Notes: generated from the sequence alone by a model not told the origin. DNA of 64,000 nt from Bog-473 sp963704355 (GCA_963704355.1 OY969891.1:2852001-2916000); one strand, 5' to 3'. Shown: positions 7,658-16,556, counted from the first letter of the stretch. Made by a program: numbers and translations.

Positions 7658-9225
7658 CGCCCGCGGCCGGTGCGGGGTCGGGGGGCGCGCTCGATTTCCG
7701 GCCCGACGCGGCCGAGTTCGCCGCGCTGGCCAAGGAGCACGCCATCGTCCCCGTGTGGTGTGAGGTCGTGGCCGACACCCTGACTCCGGTCGCCTGCTTT
7801 GCCAACGTGGTCGGTGACGGGGAGGGCTTCCTCCTCGAGTCGGTCGAGGGCGGGGAGCGGTGGGGCCGCTATTCGTTCGTAGGGCGTCGCCCGTTGGCCA
7901 CTCTGACGGCGCAGGGACGCGACGTCGCGGTGACGGGCCGGCTCGGCCTGGTGCCCTCGGGCGACGGCGTCCTCGCGGCGATCGAGGACCTGGTGGCCCG
8001 GTTCCAGTCGCCCGTGTTGGCGGGGCTGCCGCCGCTCCACGGCGGCCTGGTCGGGTACCTCGGCTACGACGTGGTGCGCGAGGTCGAGCGCCTGCCTCAC
8101 GTGCCGGCCGACGACCTGGGCCAGCCCGACGCCGCACTCGTCGTGATCGGCCAGTTCTGCGCCTTCGACCACTGGCGCCAGCGCATCGTCCTGATCGACA
8201 ACGTCGTGGTTCCCGACGCGCCCGGCGGCGTGGTGGACACCGAGGCGGTGGGGCGCGCCTACGACGCCGCACGCAAACGGCTGCGTGAGCTGGCTGTCGA
8301 TTGTTCGAGTGCGGCCCCGGGTTCCGGCGACATGGTGGCGGCGCCGCCGCCGGGGCTCGAGAAGGCCGTGGCGACGCGCACGAGGACGCCCGAGGAGTAC
8401 ATGGCGTCGATCGACGCCGCCAAGGAGTACATCGGTGCCGGCGACATCTTCCAGGTCGTTCTGTCGCAGCGCTACGACCTGAGCCTCGAGGCGAACCCGT
8501 TCGACGTCTATCGCGCCCTCCGGCTCCTCAACCCCAGCCCGTACCTCTACTTCCTCCGCTTCCCCGAGGTCACCGTCGTCGGTGCGTCACCCGAGCCGAT
8601 GGTGCGGCTGCGCGACGGGGTGGTGATCTCTCGCCCCATCGCCGGGTCGCGGCCGCGCGGAGAGAGTGAGCAGCACGACCGCCTCCTCGAGGGCGAACTG
8701 GCCGAGGACCCCAAGGAACTGGCCGAGCACATCATGCTGGTGGACCTCGCCCGCAACGACGTCGGCCGCGTCGTGCGGTTCGGCACCGAGAAGGTTGACG
8801 AGCTGATGACGATCGAGCGCTACAGCCACATCATGCACATCACGTCGCAGGTGTCGGGCGAGCTGTCCGAGGGTAAGGGACCCATCGACGTGCTACGGGC
8901 CACCTTGCCGGCCGGGACGCTGTCGGGGGCGCCCAAGGTGCGGGCGATGGAGATCATCGACGAGCTCGAGCCGACCAAGCGAGGCGTATACGGCGGTGTC
9001 GTCGGCTACATCGACTTCTCGGGCAACTTGGACACGGCCATCGCCATCCGCACCATGGTGGTCACGCCCGACGGCCGGGCCACTGTCCAGGCGGGCGCGG
9101 GCATCGTCGCCGACAGCGACCCCAAGACCGAGGACGAGGAGTGCGCGCACAAGGCGGGCGCCTTGTTGGCGGCCGTCACGGCGGCGCGCCGGATGGGGAC
9201 GGCGCGCCGGGAGACACCAGGGTGA
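7654..9225 (+). CDS. trpE: Anthranilate synthase component I
   Basis: Chorismate-using subunit of 523 residues, first committed enzyme of tryptophan synthesis. The tryptophan feedback site LLESVEGGERWGRYSF lies near residue 60. Catalytic-domain motifs RPIAGSRPRG, LVDLARNDVGRV, GGVVGYIDFSGN and QAGAGIVADSDP are all present. There is no glutaminase domain, and trpG is not in the window. Start GTG 7654 overlaps the hisI stop by four bases, so histidine and tryptophan genes are translated from one message. The open frame upstream of this start is non-homologous. Confidence 0.94.
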   Translation: MTPAAGAGSGGALDFRPDAAEFAALAKEHAIVPVWCEVVADTLTPVACFANVVGDGEGFLLESVEGGERWGRYSFVGRRPLATLTAQGRDVAVTGRLGLVPSGDGVLAAIEDLVARFQSPVLAGLPPLHGGLVGYLGYDVVREVERLPHVPADDLGQPDAALVVIGQFCAFDHWRQRIVLIDNVVVPDAPGGVVDTEAVGRAYDAARKRLRELAVDCSSAAPGSGDMVAAPPPGLEKAVATRTRTPEEYMASIDAAKEYIGAGDIFQVVLSQRYDLSLEANPFDVYRALRLLNPSPYLYFLRFPEVTVVGASPEPMVRLRDGVVISRPIAGSRPRGESEQHDRLLEGELAEDPKELAEHIMLVDLARNDVGRVVRFGTEKVDELMTIERYSHIMHITSQVSGELSEGKGPIDVLRATLPAGTLSGAPKVRAMEIIDELEPTKRGVYGGVVGYIDFSGNLDTAIAIRTMVVTPDGRATVQAGAGIVADSDPKTEDEECAHKAGALLAAVTAARRMGTARRETPG

Positions 9226-10244
9226 CCCCCGTGACCACGATCGAGGTCGAGACGGAGGCGCTGCGCCGCGGCGCGGGCGCCTTCCGCGCGTCGCGTGATG
9301 TGCTGGCCGTCCGCGGTGTCGATGCCGAGGCCTATCTGCAGGGTCAGCTCAGTCAGGACGTCGCCGTGTTGTCGGTCGGAGCGACCACGGACTCGTTGCT
9401 GCTCGAGCCCGACGGCAAGTTGGCGGCGTTGGTGCGCGTCACCCGCACGGACGGGCAGGGGTTTGTGCTCGATGTGGACGCGGGCTACGGCGACGCCGTG
9501 CTGGCCCGGCTGCGCCGGTTCGTGCTGCGGTCCAAGGTGGAGATGGAGCGGTTGGGGTGGCGCTGCCTCTGCCTGCGGGGAGCGGCGGTCGGCGAGGCCG
9601 CTGCGGGCCTGTTGACCGTGCTCGCCGAGCGCGGCGTGCTCGCGCTGCCGTTCGAGTGGAACGGCTGGAGCGGCGTGGACCTCGTCGGGCCCGAGGACGT
9701 CGTCCTGGGCGGGGACGGCCTCGAGCTGCCCGCCAGCGTGGTGGCCTGTGGCGCGGACTCGGTCGAGGCCTGCCGCATCGTCTCGGGGATCCCCGCCATG
9801 GGCACCGAGTTGACCAACAAGACGATCGCGGCCGAGGCCGGGTTGGTCGAGCGGACGGTCAGCTTCACCAAGGGCTGTTACACCGGGCAGGAGCTGGTCG
9901 CGCGGATCGACTCCCGCGGCTCCAACGTGGCTCGGCGTCTCGTCGGGGTGATCGCACCGTCTGGTCCGCCCGACGACGAGATGCTGTCGGCAGGGATGAC
10001 GCTGCACGCAGGGGACCGTCGGGGGGACGACGCCGCAGCCGACGACAAGGTCGTGGGCTCGGTGACGTCGGCGGCCTGGAGCAGCGAGGTCGGCGCGTGG
10101 GTCGGGCTCGGGTATCTCCATCGCACCGTGGCCGCGCCCGGACCCATCCGGGTGCGCTCGGGCGACGGCATCGGCGGGTCGCACCCGGCGCGCGCGTCCA
10201 CGTTGCCGCTCGTGCCGGACCAGAGCGGCGCCTCACCCGGCTGA
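9222..10244 (+). CDS. ygfZ: YgfZ/CAF17-type folate-binding protein
   Basis: A 340-residue protein of the GcvT-like YgfZ family, which uses tetrahydrofolate to help maintain certain iron-sulfur enzymes. The family signature KGCYTGQELVARID is found near residue 220, with the conserved Cys. YLQGQLSQDV and LLEPDGKL in the N-terminal domain also fit. It overlaps trpE by four bases (GTGA); a second in-frame GTG nine bases later is an alternative start. Its place in an amino-acid operon may be only inherited co-transcription. Confidence 0.88.
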   Translation: MTPVTTIEVETEALRRGAGAFRASRDVLAVRGVDAEAYLQGQLSQDVAVLSVGATTDSLLLEPDGKLAALVRVTRTDGQGFVLDVDAGYGDAVLARLRRFVLRSKVEMERLGWRCLCLRGAAVGEAAAGLLTVLAERGVLALPFEWNGWSGVDLVGPEDVVLGGDGLELPASVVACGADSVEACRIVSGIPAMGTELTNKTIAAEAGLVERTVSFTKGCYTGQELVARIDSRGSNVARRLVGVIAPSGPPDDEMLSAGMTLHAGDRRGDDAAADDKVVGSVTSAAWSSEVGAWVGLGYLHRTVAAPGPIRVRSGDGIGGSHPARASTLPLVPDQSGASPG

Positions 10245-10259
10245 CGGACCTGGACGCTG

Positions 10260-10706
10260 GTGTCCGCCGCCCCCCTGCCGACTCGCTGGCGTGCGGCCGC
10301 GCTGGTGGTCGGCGCCGGCTATGCGCTCGGTGCGGCGACGACGACGCCGTTCTCGCTCGCCGCCAACGTCGTCACCGCGATCCCGTTGCTGGCGGTGGTC
10401 GTCGCCGCCGTAGTGCGCTGGCCCGCCCGACCCCGCCCCCTGGTTCTGCCCCCGCCAGAACGGTCGAGCCATCCCTATCGGCCTTGGGCGGCACTTGTGG
10501 CCGCCGTCGTGGCGTGGGAGCTGGTCATGTATCTGGCGCCCGGCAGCCGCGGCGCCCACCCGACACTGAGCTCCATGATCGATGCGGCGAACCGCCAGTA
10601 CCCGGCCAAGGCGGCGATCTTCTTCGCCTGGCTCTATCTCGGTGCGGCGATCGTCCGGCGGGGCACACCTTCACCCGTGCCGGCGACGGAGGCGAAAAAG
10701 CAGTGA
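10260..10706 (+). CDS. Hypothetical membrane protein
   Basis: A 148-residue protein with about four hydrophobic segments (residues roughly 10-28, 33-53, 75-95 and 120-136), so probably integral to the cytoplasmic membrane. The loop between the second and third segments is Pro/Arg-rich (ARPRPLVLPPPERSS). No catalytic motif is recognised. It starts with GTG 15 bases after ygfZ and overlaps the next small membrane gene by four bases, so the two probably act together. Confidence 0.7.
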   Translation: MSAAPLPTRWRAAALVVGAGYALGAATTTPFSLAANVVTAIPLLAVVVAAVVRWPARPRPLVLPPPERSSHPYRPWAALVAAVVAWELVMYLAPGSRGAHPTLSSMIDAANRQYPAKAAIFFAWLYLGAAIVRRGTPSPVPATEAKKQ

Positions 10707-10906
10707 GTTCGGCCGTCAGCTACGCGGTCTGGGCGCTCCTGGCCGTCTGTACGCTCGTCCTCTGGGGCGCGTCCTACGCCGATCGAACCCGGCACGCCGT
10801 CGCCCGTCCCTCGGTGGTCCTCGAACGGTTGGTCACCAGCCCGTGGTTGCGCGTGGTGGTGGTCGTCGGGTGGATGTGGATCGGCTACCACCTGTTTGCG
10901 CGCTGA
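10703..10906 (+). CDS. Small two-helix membrane protein
   Basis: A 67-residue protein with a hydrophobic helix near residues 5-24, a basic cytoplasmic loop (ADRTRHAVARPSVVLERL) and a second helix ending GWMWIGYHLFAR. It resembles short uncharacterised actinobacterial membrane proteins of this layout; the DUF6186 group is my recollection and is unverified. The GTG start overlaps the preceding membrane protein by four bases. It is the last gene of the his-trpE run. Confidence 0.65.
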   Translation: MSSAVSYAVWALLAVCTLVLWGASYADRTRHAVARPSVVLERLVTSPWLRVVVVVGWMWIGYHLFAR

Positions 10907-11097
10907 GGTCTGCGCGCGTCGCGGCGCGACCGTTCTGTCCGCGTGGGAGAAAATCGATCCGGCGACACGGGCGACAGACACGTCCTGACCAGGCACAACA
11001 CGCGCCGATCGCTCCGCCCGGTCGCCACGGTCGCGGGGCACCCCAATTGCAACCGGACGTCACCGGACATGACACACCCGAAGTTCACGCTTGCTCC

Positions 11098-11262
11098 ATG
11101 ACGCGCACCGAAGCGACACAGCAAGGGGTGACCACGGCGACCGCCGAGGCGCTGCCCGAGCTCAAGCCGTGGCGCGAGGTGGGGTGGATCTTCCGGGACG
11201 GCAGGTGCGTCGCCATCGAGCGCCAGGGCGAAATGACCCGGGCCCGGGTGTTGGCGGACTGA
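11098..11262 (+). CDS. Small hypothetical protein, first of a coupled pair
   Basis: A 54-residue soluble protein with Trp-rich core PWREVGWIFRDGRCVAIERQ, suggesting a short beta-hairpin fold. No family is recognised. About 190 bases of non-coding DNA precede it, so it probably has its own promoter. Its TGA overlaps the ATG of the next small gene by one base. The two-gene arrangement recalls toxin-antitoxin or small regulatory pairs, but no known toxin motif is visible. Confidence 0.55.
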   Translation: MTRTEATQQGVTTATAEALPELKPWREVGWIFRDGRCVAIERQGEMTRARVLAD

Positions 11263-11471
11263 TGGTCAAGGTCATCCGCGTTGCGGACGACGGCACCGAA
11301 ATGGCCGCCATCGAGATCGACGACTTCACCGTCGAGGTGGTGTATTCCGGGATCTCCGATATGTTGCGCGACGCCGCCGCGTCGAAGGACCTGGGCGTCG
11401 CACCGTCCTTCGACCTCTCGAGAGAGGCCCGGCGGCGTCGCGAAAAGGTCCTGACCAGGATCCGCAGCTAG
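11262..11471 (+). CDS. Small hypothetical protein, second of a coupled pair
   Basis: A 69-residue protein. The N-terminal half (VKVIRVADDGTEMAAIEIDDFTVEVVYSG) looks beta-rich. The C-terminal half is charged and helical, ending SREARRRREKVLTRIRS. It starts one base inside the preceding stop (TGATG), so translation is probably coupled. The basic tail could bind nucleic acid, which is inference only. Confidence 0.6.
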   Translation: MVKVIRVADDGTEMAAIEIDDFTVEVVYSGISDMLRDAAASKDLGVAPSFDLSREARRRREKVLTRIRS

Positions 11472-11628
11472 TCGGGCCAGACGACCCCCGGGTCCCTGTC
11501 CGAGGACGACCCCCTCTTCTTGGCGCCCTCAAAGGCAGGTTTGCTACGGTCACGGCCCACTCGGATCACTCGGGTTCGAAGGTCTGACGGGACGGCGGAG
11601 TCCCGATGCTGTAGCGAGGTGGCGCGGG

Positions 11629-12234
11629 TTGCTGCGACAACGCTTCGGGGGGCTGGTGGCGACGTCGCTGACCTTGCTCTGCCTCCTCGGGGCAGCCGCC
11701 ATCGGGGTCCTCGCGCCTCGGAGCCACCATCGACAGCTCTCGGCGCTGGGGACGAACGCGTCCTTCGCGACGGAGTGGTCGGACCTCCACCCCGGTTCGC
11801 CTGCCGGCAGCTCGCCGCCGGAACCGGGCGTGCCGCCGGCCGGCATCCGTCTCCGTGCCTCTTCGGAGCCGAACGCGCTCCCTGCGGTCGCCCCGGCACC
11901 GTCTCCCGCGTCGATGCAGCCCACCGAGACCTTCGTGGCCGAGCCGGACCCGGCCGTCCCGGTCGCCGGGGAGGCGACCGCGTACGGCTGCGCCGCTGCG
12001 TTGTCCTACCTGTATTCGTACGCCGCGCCTGGCTTCTTGTTCCAGTGTCCTGGCGACGCGTACGGCCACCAGGCCGCCACCATGTGCGTCTCGATGAGCT
12101 CACCCTGCGACGTGGTGCGCCTCATCGTCATCGCCGATCCGTGCCCGGCGGCGTACATGAACGAGGCGTCGAACTCCTGGACGATGCTCGGCGAGTCCGA
12201 CGCGCCCATCGATCCGTACGGCTCCTGTGCCTGA
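11629..12234 (+). CDS. Secreted protein with RlpA-like double-psi beta-barrel domain
   Basis: A 201-residue exported protein. A TTG start gives a signal peptide (basic LRQRFGG, then a hydrophobic core to about residue 30). A Pro/Ser/Ala-rich linker runs to about residue 110. The C-terminal domain has GEATAYGCAAALSYLYSY, HQAATMCVSM and LIVIADPCPAAYMNEASN. The spacing of GxATxYG, AAxM and DxCP fits RlpA-like barrels (lytic transglycosylase or peptidoglycan-binding). Cysteines suggest disulfides. The start codon is uncertain; no clear ribosome-binding site. Confidence 0.65.
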   Translation: MLRQRFGGLVATSLTLLCLLGAAAIGVLAPRSHHRQLSALGTNASFATEWSDLHPGSPAGSSPPEPGVPPAGIRLRASSEPNALPAVAPAPSPASMQPTETFVAEPDPAVPVAGEATAYGCAAALSYLYSYAAPGFLFQCPGDAYGHQAATMCVSMSSPCDVVRLIVIADPCPAAYMNEASNSWTMLGESDAPIDPYGSCA

Positions 12235-12270
12235 CCTGGTGCCTGGCCCGGAGCCCAAAGGGCGCGCCGC

Positions 12271-12276
12271 TACGCT
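12271..12276 (+). promoter_or_regulatory. Putative -10 box of trpCFBA
   Basis: TACGCT ends eight bases before the trpC ATG with no Shine-Dalgarno sequence between, implying a near-leaderless trp transcript. That leaves no room for a classical leader-peptide attenuator. Confidence 0.5.
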
Positions 12277-12284
12277 GAAGCGTC

Positions 12285-13073
12285 ATGCCCACCTACCTGG
12301 CGGACATCATTGCCTCCCACCGGGCACGAGCGGCCGCCGACGCGCGCCCGCTCGCTGAGCTGGTCGAACGCGCTGCGGCCAGCCGGCCACCCAAGGATTT
12401 CGCCGGGGCCCTGCGGGGCGACGGGCTCGCCTGCATCGCCGAGGTCAAGCGCCGTTCGCCGTCCAAGGGCGACCTCGACCCCGGGCTCCAGCCCGATCTC
12501 ATCGCGAAGGAGTACGTCGCCGGCGGCGCCTCGTGTCTCTCCGTCCTGACCGACACGGATTTCTTCGGGGGGTCGGCGGCCGATCTGGCCGCAGCACGCC
12601 AGGCATCGGGCCTGCCGGTCCTCCGCAAGGACTTCACGGTGCAGGAGGCGGATGTGGTCGACGCGCGTCTGATGGGGGCCGACGCGGTGCTCTTGATCGT
12701 GGCTGCGCTCGACGACGGGGAGCTCCGGCGCTGCACCGCCCAGGCGGAGGAGCTCGAGCTCACGGCTCTCGTCGAGGTGCACGACGAGGCGGAGCTCGAG
12801 CGGGCTCTGGCGGCGGGCGCACGGGTGGTCGGCGTCAATCAGCGCGACCTGCGCACGTTCCGGGTGGACCACGAGCGCGCCGTCGCTCTCGGCGGTCGGA
12901 TCCCTCCCGAGGTGGTCGCCGTCGCCGAGTCCGGCATCCGCGACGCCGAAGACGCTCGGCGCCTGGCCGCGGCCGGGTACGACGCGATCCTGGTCGGGGA
13001 GACGCTGGTGCGATCGGACGACCGGGCCGAGCAGCTGCAACAGCTCGTGGGACACCGGGTCGGGACTCGCTGA
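12285..13073 (+). CDS. trpC: Indole-3-glycerol-phosphate synthase
   Basis: TIM-barrel enzyme of 262 residues closing the indole ring from CdRP. Catalytic-site segments IAEVKRRSPSKGDL (Glu and Lys), VLRKDF (Lys), ALVEVHDEAEL (Glu), GVNQRDL (Asn) and AESGIRD (Glu/Ser) are all intact. It is the first gene of trpC-trpF-trpB-trpA, separate from trpE upstream. It is monofunctional, not fused to TrpF. Confidence 0.96.
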   Translation: MPTYLADIIASHRARAAADARPLAELVERAAASRPPKDFAGALRGDGLACIAEVKRRSPSKGDLDPGLQPDLIAKEYVAGGASCLSVLTDTDFFGGSAADLAAARQASGLPVLRKDFTVQEADVVDARLMGADAVLLIVAALDDGELRRCTAQAEELELTALVEVHDEAELERALAAGARVVGVNQRDLRTFRVDHERAVALGGRIPPEVVAVAESGIRDAEDARRLAAAGYDAILVGETLVRSDDRAEQLQQLVGHRVGTR

Positions 13074-13076
13074 GAC

Positions 13077-13760
13077 ATGGCGGACGAACTCTTCGTGAAG
13101 ATCTGCGGCATCACCTCGGAGGCCGATGCCCTGCTCTCGGTCAGCATGGGAGCCTCGGCCGTCGGCTTCATCTTCGCCCCCTCGCCACGGCAGGTCGGCG
13201 TACATCTCGCCGCTGACATCGCGAAGCGACTGCCCGAACACGTGCTCACCGTCGGTGTCTTCCGCAATGAGGCGCCGCAGCGAGTCGTCGAGGCGGTCCA
13301 TTTGGCGGGCCTGGGCGCCGCCCAACTGCACGGTCAGGAGACCGCAGAGGAAACCCAGTGGGTGCGCGCTCGGTTGCCCACCGTGATCAAGGCGTTCCGC
13401 GCCGGGGAGCGGGCCATCGGGCGGTTCGACGAGTTCGGAGCCGACTACCTCATGGTCGACGGCGAGAATCCCGGGTCGGGCGAGGTGTTCGACTGGCGCC
13501 TGGCTGAGGGGGTCGTCGACCATCACCGCCTCATCGTCTCAGGCGGGCTGCGTCCTGAGAACGTTGCGCAGGCGGTGGCCCATCTGCACCCGGGCGGCGT
13601 GGACGTCTCCACCGGCGTGGAGGCGGCACCGGGGCGAAAAGATCCGTTGCTGCTGCGCGCTTTCATCGCCAACGCGCGCCAGGCCCACACCGAGATCGCG
13701 GCGCGCGACAAGAGCGAGGGCGAGCGGGACGAGGAGCCCTACGACTGGAGGGAGCGGTGA
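13077..13760 (+). CDS. trpF: Phosphoribosylanthranilate isomerase
   Basis: TIM-barrel isomerase of 227 residues converting PRA to CdRP. The catalytic cysteine is in KICGIT near the N terminus and the catalytic aspartate in GGVDVSTGVE near residue 177. Phosphate-binding segments VSGGLRPEN and VSTGVEAAPG fit the family. Its presence suggests the HisA at 5306 need not double as PriA. A hydrophilic, charged C-terminal tail of about 25 residues extends beyond the usual length. Confidence 0.93.
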   Translation: MADELFVKICGITSEADALLSVSMGASAVGFIFAPSPRQVGVHLAADIAKRLPEHVLTVGVFRNEAPQRVVEAVHLAGLGAAQLHGQETAEETQWVRARLPTVIKAFRAGERAIGRFDEFGADYLMVDGENPGSGEVFDWRLAEGVVDHHRLIVSGGLRPENVAQAVAHLHPGGVDVSTGVEAAPGRKDPLLLRAFIANARQAHTEIAARDKSEGERDEEPYDWRER

Positions 13761-14950
13761 GGAGTGACCGTGTGATGGGACGACCCGGCGCGGACGGCCG
13801 GTTCGGCGACTTCGGCGGCCGCTTCGTACCCGAGTCGCTCATGCCGGCCTGCCTGGAGCTCGAGAAGTACTTCGACGATGCGTGGGGCGACCCGGCGTTT
13901 CGGTCCGAGCTCGACGACTTGCTGCGCCACTACGGCGGCCGACCCACGCCCGTGACCGAGTGCAGGAGATTGTCGGAGCGCCTCGGCGTGCGCGTGTTGC
14001 TCAAGCGAGAGGACCTGGCCCACACCGGCTCGCACAAGCTGAACAACGTCGTGGGGCAAGCTCTGCTCACCAAGCGCATGGGCAAGACCCGCGTGATCGC
14101 GGAGACCGGGGCGGGGCAGCACGGCGTGGCGTCGGCTACGGCTGCCGCCCTCTTCGGGCTCGAGTGCACGGTGTTCATGGGCGAAGTCGACACCAGGCGC
14201 CAGGAGCTCAACGTCTTTCGGATGGAGCTGCTGGGCGCCGAGGTTCGTACGGTCACGTCGGGCAGCCGGACCTTGAAGGACGCCGTCAACGAAGCGATGC
14301 GCGAGTGGGTGGCCACGGTGGACACGACGCACTATTGCCTCGGCTCGGTCATGGGACCTCACCCCTTCCCGTACATGGTGCGGTCGCTGCAGTCGGTCGT
14401 GGGCAACGAGGCCCGCGAGCAGTGCCGGATCGTGCTCGAGGGCGCGGATCCCGACGTGGTCGTCGCCTGTATCGGCGGCGGGTCGAACGCCGCGGGAACG
14501 TTCGCCGGGTTCGTGGACACCACCACTCGGCTCGTCGGGGTGGAGGCGGCCGGGGGCGCCGCCATCGCCCACGGCATTCCCGGGGTCCTCCACGGCATGT
14601 ACTCCCGGCTGCTGCAGGACGAGGTTGGGCAGATCGAAGAGGCGGAGTCGATCTCGGCCGGGTTGGACTACCCGGGCCTCGGGCCCGAGCACGCCCACCT
14701 GGCGGCCATCGGACGGGCGGAGTACTCGACCGCGAACGATGCCGAGGTGCTCGACGCGTTCCGCCTGCTCAGCCACACCGAAGGGATCATCCCCGCCCTC
14801 GAGTCGGCCCACGCGGTGGCCTGGGTGGCGCGCTGCGCCGGGACGGACGCGCTGCCGTTGGGCTCGACCGTGTTGATCACCTTGTCGGGACGGGGAGACA
14901 AGGACGTGGCCCAGGTGCGGGAGATCTTCGGCCGGTCAGGCGATGCCTGA
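13757..14950 (+). CDS. trpB: Tryptophan synthase beta chain
   Basis: PLP enzyme of 397 residues condensing indole with serine. The PLP lysine is Lys94 in HTGSHKLNNVVGQAL. ETGAGQHGVA provides the catalytic Glu and GGGSNAAGTF the cofactor phosphate site. The GTG start overlaps the trpF stop by four bases and has GAGGGAG just upstream; an in-frame ATG six codons later is a possible alternative. It pairs with TrpA encoded next. Confidence 0.96.
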   Translation: MRSDRVMGRPGADGRFGDFGGRFVPESLMPACLELEKYFDDAWGDPAFRSELDDLLRHYGGRPTPVTECRRLSERLGVRVLLKREDLAHTGSHKLNNVVGQALLTKRMGKTRVIAETGAGQHGVASATAAALFGLECTVFMGEVDTRRQELNVFRMELLGAEVRTVTSGSRTLKDAVNEAMREWVATVDTTHYCLGSVMGPHPFPYMVRSLQSVVGNEAREQCRIVLEGADPDVVVACIGGGSNAAGTFAGFVDTTTRLVGVEAAGGAAIAHGIPGVLHGMYSRLLQDEVGQIEEAESISAGLDYPGLGPEHAHLAAIGRAEYSTANDAEVLDAFRLLSHTEGIIPALESAHAVAWVARCAGTDALPLGSTVLITLSGRGDKDVAQVREIFGRSGDA

Positions 14951-15713
14951 CCTCGAGAAAGAGCTCCGGGCCCGGCGCGAGCGCGGTCGCAAACTGCTGA
15001 TCCCCTACTTGATGGGGGGCATGACCGACGACTGGACACAGTCGCTCGCCGCAGTGGTGGCCGCCGGCGCGGACGCGGTGGAGGTGGGGATTCCCTTCTC
15101 CGATCCGATGATCGACGGGCCGGTGATCCAGGAGGCAGGTCTGCGCGCGCTCGGCCGAGCCACGGTGCCCGACGCGGTGATCGAGGGCATCGCCCGGGCG
15201 GAGGTCTCGGTCCCGGTCGCGGTGATGACCTACTACAACCTCGTGTTCCGAGCCGGGCACAAGCGCATGGCGCGCTCACTCGCCGCGGCGGGCGTCAGCG
15301 GGGCCATCCTGCCCGACCTCCCCATCGAGGAGCTCGATCCCTGGGCCGTCGAGGCGGACGCGGCCGGCATCGACACGGTGTTGCTGGTGGCCCCGTCGAG
15401 CCCGCCGGACCGGGTCGAGCGCATTTGTGCGCGGGCACGGGGCTTCGTCTATGCCGTGGCGCGCATGGGGGTGACCGGCGAGCGGCACGAAGTGGGGAGC
15501 GACGTCGCCACCGTGGTCGAGAGGATTCGCCGCTACACCGACATGCCGGTGTGCGTCGGCATCGGGGTGTCGACCCCGGCGCAGGCGGCCGAGGTCTGTG
15601 AGGTCGCCGACGGCGTGGTGGTCGGGTCGGCACTGGTGCGTCGGCTGCTCGAAGGTGGCGGGGCAGAGGGTGCCGCGGCCTTCGTCGAGTCGCTTCGGGA
15701 GGCGATCGACTAG
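14943..15713 (+). CDS. trpA: Tryptophan synthase alpha chain
   Basis: TIM-barrel lyase of 256 residues releasing indole from indole glycerol phosphate. The catalytic acids are Glu47 and Asp58 (EVGIPFSDPMIDGPVIQ). The active-site loop ends in VARMGVTGER, where many homologues have SxxGVTG. VGIGVSTPAQ binds phosphate. The ATG lies eight bases inside trpB, giving tight coupling for the alpha2-beta2 complex. This is the last trp gene, followed by a hairpin at 15757-15782. Confidence 0.95.
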   Translation: MPDLEKELRARRERGRKLLIPYLMGGMTDDWTQSLAAVVAAGADAVEVGIPFSDPMIDGPVIQEAGLRALGRATVPDAVIEGIARAEVSVPVAVMTYYNLVFRAGHKRMARSLAAAGVSGAILPDLPIEELDPWAVEADAAGIDTVLLVAPSSPPDRVERICARARGFVYAVARMGVTGERHEVGSDVATVVERIRRYTDMPVCVGIGVSTPAQAAEVCEVADGVVVGSALVRRLLEGGGAEGAAAFVESLREAID

Positions 15714-15756
15714 CGCCTCTATCGGAGATCGGCTGGAGAGTGCATGGAGCGGTACT

Positions 15757-15782
15757 CTCTCTCGTCGTCGCTGACGAGGGAG
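15757..15782 (+). terminator. Hairpin after trpA
   Basis: CTCTCTCGTC and GACGAGGGAG form a ten-pair stem (one G-U pair) with a six-base loop, 44 bases after the trpA stop. No T run follows, so it is only a candidate intrinsic or stabilising terminator. Confidence 0.4.
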
Positions 15783-15810
15783 GGCTCCGGGCCGAAACGG
15801 TCCGGCGCGG

Positions 15811-15816
15811 TAACCT
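15811..15816 (+). promoter_or_regulatory. Putative -10 box of secreted protein gene
   Basis: TAACCT ends nine bases before GTG 15826, supporting that GTG rather than the overlapping TTG at 15817 as the start of a near-leaderless message. Confidence 0.4.
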
Positions 15817-15825
15817 TTGGCCGTA

Positions 15826-16482
15826 GTGAGGCGGATCGCGGTGGGCGGGTGCCTGGCGGTAGCACTCCTCGGGGCTCTGATGGCGCCGGCGAACGACCCG
15901 GCGGGCGCGCTGACGAATACGCAGCTCTCGGCGGAGGCCCTCGCGTTCACCGATATGCCGGCGGGATGGTCCGTGAGCACCTTGGCGGGCTCGGCGGCGC
16001 CGCTGGCGTGCTTTTCCGGCGCGTTCTCCGGGGTTGCCTCGCCAGGGACGGAGGATGGCGAAGAGGTGTCTGTGGCCTACAACGAAAACGGGTCCCTGCC
16101 CCTCGTCGAAGAGGACCTCGGATGGACGGCGCGCGGATCCTCGTCCGACTACCGCCTCATTGTCCACGCACTCCGCATGTGCCGGAAGCCCTTCGCCATG
16201 GATGTGGGCGACCTGGCCGGAACCGCGACGGTCGAGCGCATGACCTTCCCGACCTTCGGCAACCGCTCGGCCGCGTTCGCTTTGGGGTTCTCCTTCGAAT
16301 ACGGAGGGCGAAAATGGGACACGGGTTCCGACGTGGTGGTTTTCCAGGTTGGTCGCGTGGTCGGGCTCATGCTTTACGGCGAGTTGGGCATCCCCGAACC
16401 GAGCCAGAGCAGTGCCTTCTTCGCCGAGGCAGTCGACAAGGTCGAGGGAAGGCCGGCGACGTCGGTGTCTGCTTCCGAGTGA
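15826..16482 (+). CDS. Secreted hypothetical protein
   Basis: A 218-residue protein with a signal peptide (basic MRRIAVGG, hydrophobic core, likely cleavage after about residue 29 near PAGALT). The mature part has a DMPAGW motif near residue 45 and two cysteines that could pair. It looks like a single alpha/beta domain of the kind found in actinobacterial extracellular sensor-like proteins, but the family is not firmly recognised. No lipobox is visible. It stands alone between the trp operon and a convergent haemoglobin gene. Confidence 0.6.
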   Translation: MRRIAVGGCLAVALLGALMAPANDPAGALTNTQLSAEALAFTDMPAGWSVSTLAGSAAPLACFSGAFSGVASPGTEDGEEVSVAYNENGSLPLVEEDLGWTARGSSSDYRLIVHALRMCRKPFAMDVGDLAGTATVERMTFPTFGNRSAAFALGFSFEYGGRKWDTGSDVVVFQVGRVVGLMLYGELGIPEPSQSSAFFAEAVDKVEGRPATSVSASE

Positions 16483-16556
16483 TCAAGGTGTAGGTGTTCT
16501 GCCCTGCCCCCGCACGTCAGACGCTGACCAGCAATCCGGGTCGGAGTGCCGTCGCG

